Below, piece by piece: positions 37,689-53,102 of a DNA stretch of 64,000 nt (its first letter is position 1; each line of letters opens with the position of its first letter). The notes below the pieces were generated by a model that worked only from the letters and a program-made list of their open reading frames with translations, was not told the DNA's origin and searched no databases. The stretch lies in contig NC_063256.1 in NCBI RefSeq assembly GCF_019578655.1, positions 33,838,342-33,902,341 of the forward strand, given 5' to 3'. This DNA is from Ricinus communis (lineage: Eukaryota > Streptophyta > Magnoliopsida > Malpighiales > Euphorbiaceae). The position numbers and the translations under genes were made by a program.

Positions 37689-38765
37689 TGTCATGGCCCC
37701 ATCTGTGGGCCCGTGAACGGCACTAAGGAATGGGTAAGCGTAAGGCCACCGAATCCCATAGTAAGCATGACACTCACGGACTTAAATAAATCTCATCTCA
37801 TTTAATATTATTGATGCCACAATTTATCAGAACCATTAAATTTTGCACAATTAATTCGGTCTGCCAAAAGAATTAGGCGAGACCGAAAACTACAAAGAAT
37901 TACAACAGATATGTCTATTAATTCTACTGCGGAGAATCTAAGATTTTACAAGTTAACATACCAAATAAATTGCATCACCCGATGATGAAGGAGTCAGGTT
38001 ACTAGATAAGAGTCGCGGGAAGATTAACAGTTACAGATCTGAAAAACAGTAAAATTGAGGCTGTCAGTCTCAAGAGTGAGTTAAAATCATATATCTAAAA
38101 ATAGTTGCAAACACTTCAATAATACATTTATTTAATTTGAAATAAATACTAAGTTATACAAAAATAAACGTGTCATATCATGCTTAAATTAAATAAAATA
38201 ATTTCTTACACACTACGGGATGGAGTACTTCAGTAGAACCCTAATCCCAACACTAACATCTCGGTCAATCTCAACACTGACATCTCGACTAATCTCAACT
38301 CTAACATCTCGACTCTCTCATTCCAACAGAACTGGCGCCCAGAGAGCGAAGCTCGACCAGGGTCCTTAATTCCAGTCCGGTCACTTAATGTTCACTATCA
38401 GCCTTAGCCTTTCGGCTCTCTTATTCCAATAAGACTGGTGCCTAGAGAGCAAAGCTCGATTAGGGACCTTACCTCCAGTCTGGTCACTTAGGTTTCCAAA
38501 TAAGCCGACGCCCAAAGAGCGATGCTCGACCAGGGACCTTTACTCCGGCAACCACACTCTACTAAGCCCAGAGAGCGATGCTCAACCAGGGCAAGTCCTA
38601 AACTTTCCTTTTAAATTTACTATTTTACCCATTTTCCATCACTCACGGATTTATACCGATGCACTCATCAAAATACTATGTTCTACTGTTGTCTCGTCCC
38701 GAGTCAACACAAAATCGGTAAATTCAGTGATAACGAACATGATATATATGAATGGTAATCAAAAG

Positions 38766-38806
<41 letters not shown>

Positions 38807-40010
38807 TGAATAATTTAGACTTACAATCAATTAATCACAATAACTATTTAAAATTGTGCATGACACGTGCATAACAGATATATGACTTTAACTCACAGCT
38901 TTGACGACCTCCTAACTCTGCTATGATGTCTCAGATGGAGCGAGCCGAACTAACGGATTTATCTAATCAGGGAAAATAATTTATCAATAACACTGAAACA
39001 ATTGACAATTAACCCTAGGTCTATATTTCTAGGACTGACTGTCTAAGAATCTCGACTCGGGTAAATTCTACCGAAAATTCGGCAGAACCTCCCCTACAAT
39101 ACGAACATTTACCTCTCGTAAAACGGGTCCAAGACCTGCCAGAAAAATACTTCAAATAATCAACAATTTAATACAATGGGAGTCGGGTCCCCAAGACTTC
39201 ACTATTTTTCCCGACTCCCCCACACAACATAAATCACGACTATAGCAGGCAGTTCGACAACCAAATATTTTAACACATAAATATTATCTAATACTCAACA
39301 CAAATCAATAAGCATATAATAAACCAAAGAATTCTAAAATCAACGGGCCAGAGAAAAATTACCGAGACGCTTGATTTCTTGGTCGACTCGCCTCCAGCCG
39401 CCGGAGTTCGATCGATGATCCGAACATACAATCGGACTCGAAATGACGCGCTGATGACGATCTCGGCTTTCGATTTTCTGATCCGAACCCCGATCATCCG
39501 AAGAGATTTGCGGACGATCTCGGCCGTCGATTTGCAAACGAAGTCCGATCGCCACGAAAACGATGCCATTGTGAAGCTTGAGCTAAGGAGAGTCGGGATA
39601 CGTCCTCCGATCAGCCGAAGCTCGCCGAAAAAACCAGAAAACGCCGACTGCCCCTACTTTCTCTCTCCACCGCCACAGTCGACACTGCCGCCGCAAAAAC
39701 AAAGCCAAGACCGAGAGGAGTCGATTGCCACAAAAAGTGGCTACCGACCGGACCTTATCAACTCTCCCCTTTTTTTTTTCTTCACTTTCAGCCCACTCTC
39801 CCTCCTTCTCTTCTCCCCCCGACGCCGACTCTCTCCTCCTTCTTTTCTTCTTTCTTTTCCTTTCTTTCCTTATCAGCATTTAGCCCCTGAATTTTTCTTC
39901 AGTACCATTTGGTCTCTCAACTATTTTAATTACTAGCAATTTCGTCTTGCAGAAATTCCAATTAACCCCTAAACTTTTCTTTAGCTTTTTAATTAAGCCT
40001 CTAATAATAA
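37689..40010 (-). mobile_element. LTR copy 2, same family as the solo LTR, reverse orientation, truncated
   Basis: The plus strand begins TGTCATGGCCCC, the complement of an LTR terminus CCATGACA. It then follows LTR copy 1 in reverse: the block around TACTGCGGAGAATCTAAGATT, four copies of GCC(C/T)A(G/A)AGAGC(G/A)..GCTC (38338-38600), GGCTCGCTCCATC, and AGATTTGCGGACGATCTCGG (39500 region). The match fades near 40000, so the first roughly 500 bp of the LTR are missing or replaced. The reading frame at 39379-39936 is LTR sequence, not a gene. A (TA)n tract lies at 38769-38801. Confidence 0.75.
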
Positions 40011-40701
40011 TAATAAATTAAAAATAAAAATAATTATTTTTAGATTTTAAAATAATTATTTAAAATTACCAGAAAATATAAAATTTAGAATTTAATTAAT
40101 TATCAGATATAAAAGAAATCAACTTCTTCAATCTAGAGACAAACCCAGGATCGGGTCGGTTTATACCCAAAATTGATGGGTTGATCATCGGATCCCGGGT
40201 CAGATATCGGGTTGATAGCAATAATCAGTCACATCTTCTCTAGCTTCCGTCGGCTTCAGTTTACTGAATAGCTACCAAAACCTTATAATTATAACTCAAT
40301 AAGCAATTTGTGAACAAATGACAATTTGCTAGGATTTGCGTTTCTATGAAACGAAAACGGCACCGCTGTACTGCAATATGTTTGACGGGGGCGACGGCGG
40401 CGGTGGCAGTGAGGACGTCAGTTTCGGATAACATATAGGTAGTTTTCTTTTTTAAATTTGCTTTCTAGTAGTTGCTGATGTTGTTGCCATTCTTTAATAA
40501 GATTGAATTGCTATTTGCTGATACTGTTACCAAAATTTATCAGCAAAAACTTAGTAATGAAATTTTTTATCCAATCTCTTTAGTTAGAAAGAGAATTCTG
40601 GCTTGCTTTTGATAGTTAACTGAGTGTATAATTTGATTGGTCACAGTTATAATTTGTGCTTTTCTGAACAAGACTGGAAAGGGATAAGAATATTGTTAGC
40701 A
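40011..40701 (+). other. Upstream region and probable split 5' UTR of PRORP1
   Basis: A GC-rich leader (about 40380-40438, GGCGGCGG-type) ends at a good donor ATAG|GTAGTT (40438). An acceptor TCACAG lies at about 40642-40647, 55 bp before the PRORP1 ATG. This suggests an intron in the 5' UTR. The stretch 40140-40210 contains GGGTCGG and GATCCCGGGTCAG words of unknown origin. Confidence 0.4.
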
Positions 40702-43700
40702 ATGCTGCGTGGAAGCTCGTTTGCTCCCTCTTTAAATAGAGCCTCTCCTCTATTCTCATTTTTTACCAAAATTCCATTCTTTTCAAGTTTTCAAAATAAT
40801 TTCCATTCAATCCGTCGTCCTTTTCTCCATTACCATTATTATGTATTTCCCAAACCTGTTTGTAATATTCAAGCCTCCCGTTTTTGTATGGAGAGAAGAG
40901 TCCAATTTTGCAGCTCTGCACTTTCTGCAAAGCCGCAGATTCACGAGTCCTCTGCTCTGGCTGCAAAAAAAGTTTCCAACAAGGCAAAGAAGAAAGCACG
41001 CCAAGAATCACCTGAGGGAGTACTCAGATCGAAGATAGATAATTGCTCAAAGCATGGTAATCTTGTTGAAGCTCTTCGCTTGTATGATGAGGCACGAATT
41101 AATGGGGTACAGCTTAACCAACACCACTACAATGTGTTGCTCTATTTGTGCTCTTCTGGTTCTTCGGTTGAATTGGGTGGAAATGGGGCCAATGAAAAAG
41201 CCTCTAATATGCAGTTCAAAAGGGGTTTTGAGATCTTTCAACAGATGGTTATTGATAAAGTTCCTCCAAATGAAGCTACTTTTACAAATGCTGCAAGGCT
41301 GGCTATTGCAATGGAAGACCCCGAGATGGCCTTTGATCTGATTAAGCAGATGAAATGTTTTGATATCCTGCCAAAACTGCGTTCCTACGGACCGGCCTTA
41401 TTTGGATTTTGTAAGAAGGGGATGGCTGATAGAGCTTATGCAGTTGATGCACACATGGCTGAATCTGGGGTGATGCCTGAAGAGCCTGAGCTTTCTGCTC
41501 TCTTAAAACTTAGTGTTGATATAAAGAGAGCAGATAAGGTGTATGAAATGCTGCATCGATTGCGAGCTACTGTCAGGCAAGTTACAGAAACAACTATTGA
41601 TATTATTGAGGCATGGTTCAAGTCTGAGGATGCTTCTAAAATTGGAGAGGAGAAGTGGGATGTGAGCAAAGTAAGGGAAGGAGTTGTCAGGGGAGGTGGA
41701 GGTTGGCATGGGCAAGGGTGGTTGGGCAGTGGACAATGGAGAGTTGTGAGGACTCAAATTGATGCGAAGGCTGTTTGTAATTCTTGTAGTGAGAAACTTG
41801 TTTGTATAGATATAGATCCAAGTGAGACTGAAAACTTTGCTACCTCATTAACTAACTTGGCTTGCCAAAGAGAGGTTAAAGCTGACTTTGTCCGGTTCCA
41901 GGTAATACAACAGCTCCTTATGTCTAAGGTGAATGCATTCAAGAAAGCATGGACATGAGTATATCAATTCACTGTTAGTTCTTTTCTGCTTTTTCTCTTT
42001 CTTTAAGTCTTATAAGTCTGTATTGCCTGCAAGTGGAAGTTGTAAGTATCATCAAAACTTTTGAACTATTTTCTTATTTATAAAAGATCCTTTCCATGTC
42101 GTAACCCAGTGGTCTGGCCTGTAATCTTGTTTGCTGTGACTGTTTCCATAGCATCAATGGTTGCTGCCATGTTGTAAGGTCCACATTGATACCAAGATGG
42201 TGGTCCCTGCAGCATGGATGCAGCCTTCTTTATCTTAGAAACTAATTCTTCCTAGCCTCTTGGTATTTTCTGACCATGGTAGTGAATAGTCAATACTTGC
42301 TACTTCTTCATGGTTCAGGCAAGTGATACATATCGGTAATATCTTGACTGACTAAGGAGGTGAATTCATTCAGGAGTGGCTGCAGAAACATGGTCCATTT
42401 GATGCAGTTATAGATGGAGCAAATTTGGGTCTTATCAACCAAACGAATTTCAGCTTTCGACAGGTAAGGGAATTGCGAAGCTTAATGTTCGTTTTTTAGT
42501 TTTCATACATTTATATGCATGGATGGGACTGTAATGCTTCCTTTTGAAAGCAGCTGAATACCGTGGTTAGTAAGTTACGTCAAATGAGCCCGTCAAAGAG
42601 ATTGCCTCTTATTATTTTGCACAGAAGTCGTGTAACTGGAGGTCCAGCTCAGAATCCTAACAACATGAAATTGCTAGAGTTTTGGAAAAAGTCTGGTGCA
42701 CTTTATGCTACTCCTACTGGTTCAAATGATGATTGGTAAGTTTGCATTTTATGAACTCTGTTTGTTATAGTGACGCATTCTTTGAATCTTGTTTTTTCTT
42801 TTATCCTTGTCAGGTTAGAAAGTGTTAATGCTTTTAGTTTTCTATGGTATAGGAAAACCCAAATCCTTATAGTTGAGAGAACTGTTATGAGTTCAATAGC
42901 AAAGAGCACTTGTTTCACAATGCTCTTTCTACCGATGGATGTCAACAAGTAATAACTTCCAGAACTATCCCTCTTGATTTTGTGAATGTTGACGGGAACT
43001 TTGGTGTATGACACCTAGGATTTCTAAGTGAAGCTGCATGCACTTTTTGATCTAATTTAGATATGAAACCCCTTTCACGAAATTCCCTAGGACCTGTTCT
43101 CATGTGATATGGAATTCTGACTTGAGTGACTTTCAGTGAGGGAGAAATTTATGAAAACTGTGAGAACAAAGTTACAAAAGTTAAAGAATGAGGAAAAGGA
43201 AAAAGAGGGCTGAGTTGGAGTAAAAGCAAGAAAGAGAGGTAGAATTCTGGAATTTGTTTATTATTCTTCATGCTATGGACTTGTGATCATAATACAAACC
43301 TTAACTTACTTCCTGTCAAGGAAACTGAAATTGACATCAAGTTACAGTCTGCAGGTATACTTCATAGGCAGACCAGAAACTATCAACAGTTTCAAAACCT
43401 TTATTTACTTCTCTTAGCTTTGATCCCTGTTCATACCCCCTTTTTGCAGCCTAATAGTCCATGTAATTCCTACCAAATTATTATCAAATAGGCTTAAATA
43501 ATTTCTTCCCCTTAAAAACTGTCTTATGTCAAATGAGCTCCTCGTTCCTTTCTTTTTCAACTAATTCTTGTTCTTGGCTATTTATCTCTGTAGATGGCGA
43601 AATGTGAGATACTATCGTGGTTAGATAGTTCTAGTACGGTGCTTTTCTCAAATTTGGCTTTGTATGGAGAGAGCAGATTAGTGTTTGTTTTACCGTGGCA

Positions 43701-46700
43701 TTTTAGTTAAAGAAAATTATTTCTTCTACAATTCGAAAATATTGGCCTTTAATATGTTGGTTAGTGCCTTAGGGTAAAAGAAGGGTGGGCATGGTATATG
43801 AGATCTGGTCGCTGGTGGTCTCCTTCAGTGCAAGGGTTGGCAATGCCTGTTCCTGTTCGATAACACAGGGGCCTTATATTAGAACAATAGGCTTGATAAG
43901 ACAACGAAATGGTGCTTGAGTACATGGAACCTGATACCTGTGTTTGCTTTGCACTGGGAACAGAGTTGAAAATGTTCGACTCTGGCTGGAATTTATCTTT
44001 GAAATATTTTTCCTGGAAGTATTAGAAATGAAAATTTATATGTTTTCATTCAGGTTTGTTGTTTAAGTTGAGGGTTTTTCTATTAAATAGAGGATGAAAT
44101 TTTGCTAATACAATCTATTTCGTGCAATATGTGAGACTCAAATATTACAGGACATTATGCTTGCCCATGATATCCTATGAAATCAGATGTTCTCGAATCA
44201 ACTTTGAATGCCTTTTTCTTAAAAAGGTTGTTTTCTGCTATGTTTATTTACAGGTACTGGTTATATGCAGCTGTTAGCTGTAACTGTTTATTGGTGACGA
44301 ATGATGAAATGAGGGACCACCTGTTCCAGTTGTTAGGAACTTCCTTTTTTCCAAGATGGAAGGAAAAGCATCAGGTATTGCACAATTCTTCTATTTGGAA
44401 CTCTTTTGGTCCATTTTTTTGCTCATTTGGAGAACTGTTTGCCTGCGGTGATTAAGTGTTTGTCATGAAATTGGATGGCACTGGAGAAAAGCCTTGTGCG
44501 GAATTAAACATGAAAATTCCTTGTATTTTCTGGTGATATTCCCAGAAATCACATATGCATGGGCTTCTTCCGCTTGTTTTTTCACTCAGTGTGGATCTGA
44601 TATTCTTTTATTTTTCGTGTTATCATCTGTTATTATTTTTGTGGACTGTTAAAACTTGTGATGACGGAGTCTTAGTGAAGGAAATTAACATTAACTGCTA
44701 GTTTGAATGAGATGAGACAAAGAGCGATAAGAGGAAGAGAAGAAAAAGTTAAGAGTTCAGATTTCAGCAGTTGTTCAAATTCTCATCAACAAACAAAACT
44801 GATCTTTGGACACTGCAAGTAATTTTGGTCACTTTGCCTAATTATTCACTCATCAGTTGCGATTGCATTGCCTAATTATTCACTCATCAGTTTCAATTGC
44901 ATTGCCAACAGAATTGCTGGGCTGGCATTTGAGCTCCTAACTGACTGTTGACTTCTGAAATGGCTTGTAACTGATCTTTGTGGCTTCCAGCCGATTCCTC
45001 TAGCTTCAATGCTCAGCTCCAGCTACATTGACCAGCTCTAGCTCCAGCTTAGCTACCTCTGTTGAGCTGACTTGATTAATTTGTTTCTCGCTAACTTTTT
45101 CTTTCGAGTTATCTCAGTCATGAGCCGAGCAAGCGGATAGGCTGTTTTCTTATAGTTCTCAATTGGACATATCGACAAGGAATTATAAAAGCATATTGTT
45201 TCAATCAGTAGCACTGATCTCACCTCTTTCTATCTCTGTTATTACCTTTCTTTTTTTACCTATCATCTATCTATTTACACCTATCTTTTTCTACCTTTAT
45301 CTATTTACACCTATCTATCTATCTATCTGTCTGTCTGTCTGTCTGTCTGCCTATCTCTCTTTATTTTCCTCTTCAAGTGGGAGAACAACAATAAGCTGCA
45401 GAATATTTGCATACTTCGAGTTATCTATTCTTTCATTATATGATTAGATTCTATTATTTATTGGTGTCCTCCATACAACTGAAAATAGATGAAAGAGATT
45501 TATTATATTTAACCACTTGTGATGTTATAGGATTAGCTGAATTCTTCTGTAGATAAACATGAGTTGTATGAAGGTGATGGTTAATTTTAATAGGGGCTAG
45601 AATAGGCAACCTTAGAACAGGATTGTAGTCCAGGAATAGACATGCTTAGGTCAGTTCTTCTGTTCAGAACTTCTTGTATGGGCAGTGAGGCGGGAAATTT
45701 TTCATCTGTTTAAGAAAAGAAAAGTGAAGAAAAAAGGAGCGGATTAGGTATTCCTGTCAGTTGTCAAGAAAGCAGGAGCAAGGTTGTAAGCGTAGGCTGC
45801 ACAAGTGGAGGTAGCAAGCGGTGCTAGGGGGTCAGAGTCAAGTCAAACAGCTTGACTGGAAGATATCAGAGAAGAGAACTAGGCGACTGGCCCTATAGAA
45901 TGAATTAAGGTCAGTTTCATGACGTATAAGCTGGCATGACTTTTGTTTATGTATCAAGATATTCTTATATCATTTGCTTGGGAATACTTCTTGAAACTTT
46001 TGAATTACCAGCTTCCTGGCTTTCAGAACTACTCATCAATCTCTTTCCTGCTTTGCTAGCTCTCGGACTAGTCGTATTAATACCTGCTTTCTTACTTGCT
46101 GCTTGCCTTCCTGCTGCTTTTGGACTTGAAGATATATTTTACATCCCCTTTCATGATGGAACAATGATTTCAAAACCTTACTGAAATTTTCTTATTTGTC
46201 TCACTTCACACTATGTGGATGAATATTTAGTCTTTCTTACAGTTCTTATAAACATCTTTCTGTGTTTGATCATCTCAAAATTAAATTCTGGAAGGGGTTG
46301 TGGAGGTGATTTACATTCCCATTCTCATTTCTTTTCCAAGGTGACCTAAACATGCCCAAAGTTCTGTATTTATTCATCCCAGCACAAATTATGTCTGTTC
46401 ATCATCTACATCAAGAGAGACTCTGCTAGTGATTATGTTGCCGCATCACAATCATTAAAATTTGACCTCTATAGTGTTCTTTATAGTTCTTGGCATTAGG
46501 ATAACTGTCGTGACAGTTTGCCTATATATTTTAACCCCTGCAAAATAGGTATTAATTTCTTTATCAAAGTTAAAATAAAGTTGGGAGTTTTGGATTTTGA
46601 CGTATAATATGGCTATAGCAATACTCCAAATTTAGATGCAAATTTCTGTTACTGTGTGATATTAGATTTAATTTGTTTACTTCAATGAATGAACAAATTC

Positions 46701-47597
46701 AAAATCATTTAACTATTTAACATATCAAACTTCTAGAAATTTCTGAATTTCATGTTATTCTTGAGCTTTGCTTTAGCTCATATTAAACTCAAATATAGTC
46801 GGACTTTAATGAATTTTATGCTCGACTAACTATAGTCAATTTCATTTTTACATAAAATGAAGGGTAAAGTACAAAAAGATGCTCATGTTTTGGTCAATTA
46901 TTGACTTTAAGTGTGGTTTTTTCCTCGACAAATTAGTATACGTGGTTCGCTATGTTAAGAAAAAAAAAAAAAAAAGAACAACAGCGAAACCACATGCATG
47001 TTTTTTCCCCCTAGAATGAATAGTTCTAAAAATGATATGTTTTTTCCATTACTATTTCAGTGACTATTATGTATTTTACATGAGATGATGTTTGTCTGAT
47101 TTCTGTTTGTATTTCAAAAGTTCATTGCATTTAGACTTCCTTGACGATGTGATTTAATTCAAACTAAGCAAACTGTATGAACTGCATTTAACTGACATCC
47201 AGGTTCCATGAAATCAGTATGTGAAAAAATCATCATTTTGTGTAAAAACTTGCAGGTTCGATTATCTGTTTCAAGGAGTGGAATTGCTCTACACATGCCT
47301 CCTCCTTATTCAATTGTCATTCAGGTGAGATAATTGACTGACTGTTGATCTATGAACGACAGATGCCTGAAGTGCTTTTTTGCGAGCCTAAAATGCAATC
47401 GGGTTCCATATTTTTCATCCGGGAAACCTTCCTTCACTTATCAAATATAAGATTTGTTAGTGACTTTGGTGTATGTGGTATAAATGCAGGAATCTGAAAA
47501 TGGTAGTTGGCATGTGCCTACTATCTCAGAGGATGATATTGAAACACCGAGGCAATGGTTGTGCGCCAGCAGAACGAGGAACAAAGTAGTACTTTAA
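40702..47597 (+). CDS. PRORP1: Proteinaceous RNase P, PRORP1-type (organellar tRNA 5' processing)
   Basis: Six exons: 40702-41901, 42374-42463, 42554-42735, 44254-44374, 47256-47324 and 47490-47597. All are GT-AG and in frame, encoding 589 aa. The ATG at 40702 opens a Ser/Phe/Arg-rich organelle presequence; the frame upstream has no ATG. Residues about 110-345 form the PPR domain that binds the pre-tRNA elbow. The zinc-binding bridge is C359xxC362 with H562 and C579. The NYN metallonuclease domain carries D414 (IDGAN), D489/D490 (NDDW) and D508 (TNDEMRDH). The spacing between these acids (75, 76, 94) equals that of the catalytic aspartates of Arabidopsis PRORP1. All key residues are present, so an active single-protein RNase P in mitochondria and plastids is expected. 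Nuclear PRORP2/3 lack such a presequence. Confidence 0.95.
44827..44912. repeat. Short tandem duplication in PRORP1 intron 4
   Basis: TTGCCTAATTATTCACTCAT followed by CAGTT and a GATTGCA/AATTGCA variant occurs twice in succession, unit about 40 bp. It lies inside the 2.9-kb intron 4. Confidence 0.75.
45303..45360. repeat. Compound tetranucleotide microsatellite (CTAT)n(CTGT)n
   Basis: Several CTAT units are followed by about five to six CTGT units in PRORP1 intron 4. It is likely length-polymorphic. Confidence 0.9.
46860..47010. mobile_element. Short MITE-like fragment in PRORP1 intron 4
   Basis: AGGGTAAAGTACAAAAAGATG near 46861 and GCGAAACCACATGCATG near 46985 resemble the paired ends of the CLT-intron MITE (GAGTACAAAAGG and GAAACCACA). 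It is probably a small deletion derivative of a similar family. Confidence 0.4.
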
Positions 47598-48807
47598 ACT
47601 GTCATTTTTGGCTGCATGAACGGGCATGTAAATTCATTGGTGAGATAGAGAAACTTCTGTAATCCAAGTACAAATTTTCATTTATTTTAAAAACATTTAG
47701 CATAAATATCAAAATGTAGCAGAATTGTCCATGCTTTGAAGATTAGATGAAGATGAACAAGACTCTAAGATGAGTCTTCTCCAACTAGGAGAACATGAGA
47801 GTAAATAGGAATCCTGAATAATCAAATTATTCTCCAAATAACTTGACATTCAATTTTTTTTGTCTAGTCAAAGATTAAGAGGTATCTTAGATTTTTCTTT
47901 TATTTAAGTAATTTAAACTCTACATGAACCAGTGCCATGTCTTTTAGCAGAAGCAGTGGCCTTACCATATGCAGTTTCAGTATGAAATTGATAAGTTAAA
48001 TGTGGAAGCTCTTAAGGGAAGGCCAAGACTTATCAAGATGTTACTCTTGCATATGTTCAGTCCATATCATTACAATTAGGGGAGTGCTCATTTATTCATT
48101 CTTTTTGTTTATTTCTTTTTTGTTCCTAGACTAGCAAATTCAGTAGCCTACCAACTTGCCCTTTTTTTTTTGCTACAGATTCTGAACAGGTTTTCATAAA
48201 GAAGCTCTACTTTGGCCATTAATTGAGTCTTTTGTTTCAGCTGATGCAATTCTTTTTGCTTCTTGAAATGAAACCGTTTGAGACATAATTTTGGCATTGG
48301 ATGATTAATGCATACTCAATTATATAAAATTAATGAATATGCATTAATTATCTATCCGTTCTTTTGTATACGAGGATATATTTTCTTCTTTTTAAACAGT
48401 AGCAGTGTATTTATATGTTCTTCTAAATTGGATCAACACGTGCAATAAGAAGTAGCTAAACTCCTAAGTATTAGTTGTCTTATAGAATATCAATACATGA
48501 GCACACAAGGGAGAGTACTAAACTGTAGCCAACAGAACACCCATCAAATTTAACTACCCTTTTGTTAACACCACCAATAACGTTTCTACTTATACAAATC
48601 TCACCCACATCCCCTCCCTTCAAGCAGACAATAATCCTCCATTCTTGATTTTGTTTTGTTCTTTTTTGTTCAAGTTTGTTGTCCAGGTTCTCTAATATGT
48701 GCATGATCTACAGCTTCTTTTCTTTTCTTTTCTCTGCCTCCACCTACTTCAAATGTAAAAAGGTCACCAACATACTTGTAAACTGATCTTTGTGTTTTCA
48801 ATACAAA
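47598..48807. other. Convergent intergenic region between PRORP1 and the CDPK
   Basis: 3' UTRs of both genes are expected here, about 1.2 kb in total. No additional gene was recognised; the minus-strand frame at 48480-48704 shows no similarity. Confidence 0.45.
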
Positions 48808-51648
<2,841 letters not shown>

Positions 51649-52219
51649 TATTCGTATTTAAGCTAACGAAGAGAGAGGACTTCGGGGGGGTGGTGTTGGT
51701 GGAGGTGGAGTTGTTAGAAGTGGCGGTGGTGGCGGCGGCTTAATGAAGGAGAGAAAAGTCTTTAAGTTTGATGGCAAAAAAAAAAGGCATGTATAGAGAA
51801 AGATAGATTGATTGTTAGAGAAAAAAATGTGGAAAAAGGTAGGAAACAGGTTGGATTTTTGGTATAAGGAAAGAAAGAGGATCGATGGTGAGCATTTTTA
51901 GGATAAATGTGTGTAAATTTTGTTGAATCAGTCTTTATTAAGGTTTGGCTTTTAAATTAATGGGAAACAATGTTTTTTAAACACCAAGGTTGAGAGAATT
52001 TTCCGGGAAAGTCTCTTTTTCTTTTTTTTTTTTATTTAAATTTTTTTTCCTATAAGAAACAAAGAAAATAACAGCTTTTGTTTTTGGGAATATTACCTGA
52101 TTTTCAAGTGTTCTTTTGGGTCTGTTTTATCTTTATGATTAATAGTTAGGTCACACATATTTGATAATCACAGCTACTATCAGCCTGTTTAGGACTGAGT
52201 TGAGGTGGGCAAATGTTCT
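51649..52219 (-). other. Upstream leader of the CDPK gene
   Basis: A GGT/GGC-rich plus strand at 51685-51740 (CCA/GCC-rich in the sense strand) is probably 5' UTR; no upstream ATG lies close by in frame. The rest shows nothing recognisable. Confidence 0.4.
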
Positions 52220-52735
52220 TGTGATTTTCTTGGTGATATTTTAGTACATTTGACAATTATATTATTAGCAATTTGTGTCTAAATTTATTAACACCGTTAA
52301 TAGTTTTGAAAATTGAATCTCAAATGTAATTCGATCGCTATAAAATCGGTTTTATCGAATAGATGACAAAATATAGAGTTATCTAGTCTTATCATATCAT
52401 TTAAAACTCATTGAAATTGACGAGAATTAAAAAATAAATAAATTATATGACTATTTTTTCTCTTTTTGATTTTTCTCTTCAAACTCTATAAAATTGACAT
52501 GGTTAGTTTTGAATAAAACTAAGTTAGTAAAGAGTGAAATGGTGGTGGAATCGCAACCAATTAATACTAAATGAATAAACTATAATTATTTAATTAATAT
52601 TATTAGTAAATTTAAATATAAATTGTTACCATTTTAATTCTCATAATATTAAAGTATCACAAAAAAAATCCACATAATTTCTTGTATCAAAAAGTTAAAT
52701 CATATGGTCAAATTTTATACTTTCTCCTAAAAAAA
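52220..52735. mobile_element. Dispersed non-coding repeat, copy 2 (MITE-like)
   Basis: Same orientation and block order as 1855-2385: GTGATTTTCTTGGTGATATT, ATTAGCAATTT, GTTAATAGTTTTGA, TATAAAATTGACATGG, a weaker ATAAACTATAATTATT block, and the right end GTCAAATTTTATACTTTCTCC. Two diverged copies 50 kb apart show a dispersed family. Confidence 0.65.
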
Positions 52736-52792
52736 TCTTTTGGAGTTTGAAAATTATTTTTTTTAAAAATAAATAGGTATGAAAATAATTTA

Positions 52793-53102
52793 GGCCAAAT
52801 ACATATTTATGGTTATTAGTTTTAGTCATTTAATCATTATAACAGCCTGATGTAACTTTATTAATATCTAAATTTTTTTATAATATTTTAACATGTTTTG
52901 GTTTGTGCCTTCATTCAGTATGTCATTTCTTTTGCATTAATATATTTATATATTACTAAAATATATTTAAATGTATGTTAGATTAAATGTATTTATATAT
53001 TAAAAAATTAAAATTCATATGCCTACTAAATTAATTAAAAAGTTAAAGTATTAAATTGATAAACTGGTACAAATTTAAGGACATAAATATACATTTAACT
53101 CA
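52793..53102. mobile_element. MITE-like element with inverted ends
   Basis: The left end GGCCAAATACATATTTATGG is mirrored by the right end (reverse complement TGAGTTAAATGTATATTTATGTCC). The interior is AT-rich and non-coding. A partial relative lies at about 31740-32040. Confidence 0.55.

Noticed and set aside
39379..39936. 185-codon plus-strand frame
   Set aside because: It is the reverse strand of LTR copy 2 and ends in CT-rich low complexity. No domain was seen.
45936..46184. Hydrophobic 82-codon frame in PRORP1 intron 4
   Set aside because: Inside an intron, no similarity, and composition explained by T-rich sequence.
6322..47597. Functional cluster of organelle genes (THA8-like, CLT, PRORP1)
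   Set aside because: All three products are probably organellar, but they are far apart, separated by transposons, and organelle-targeted genes are common; chance explains it.
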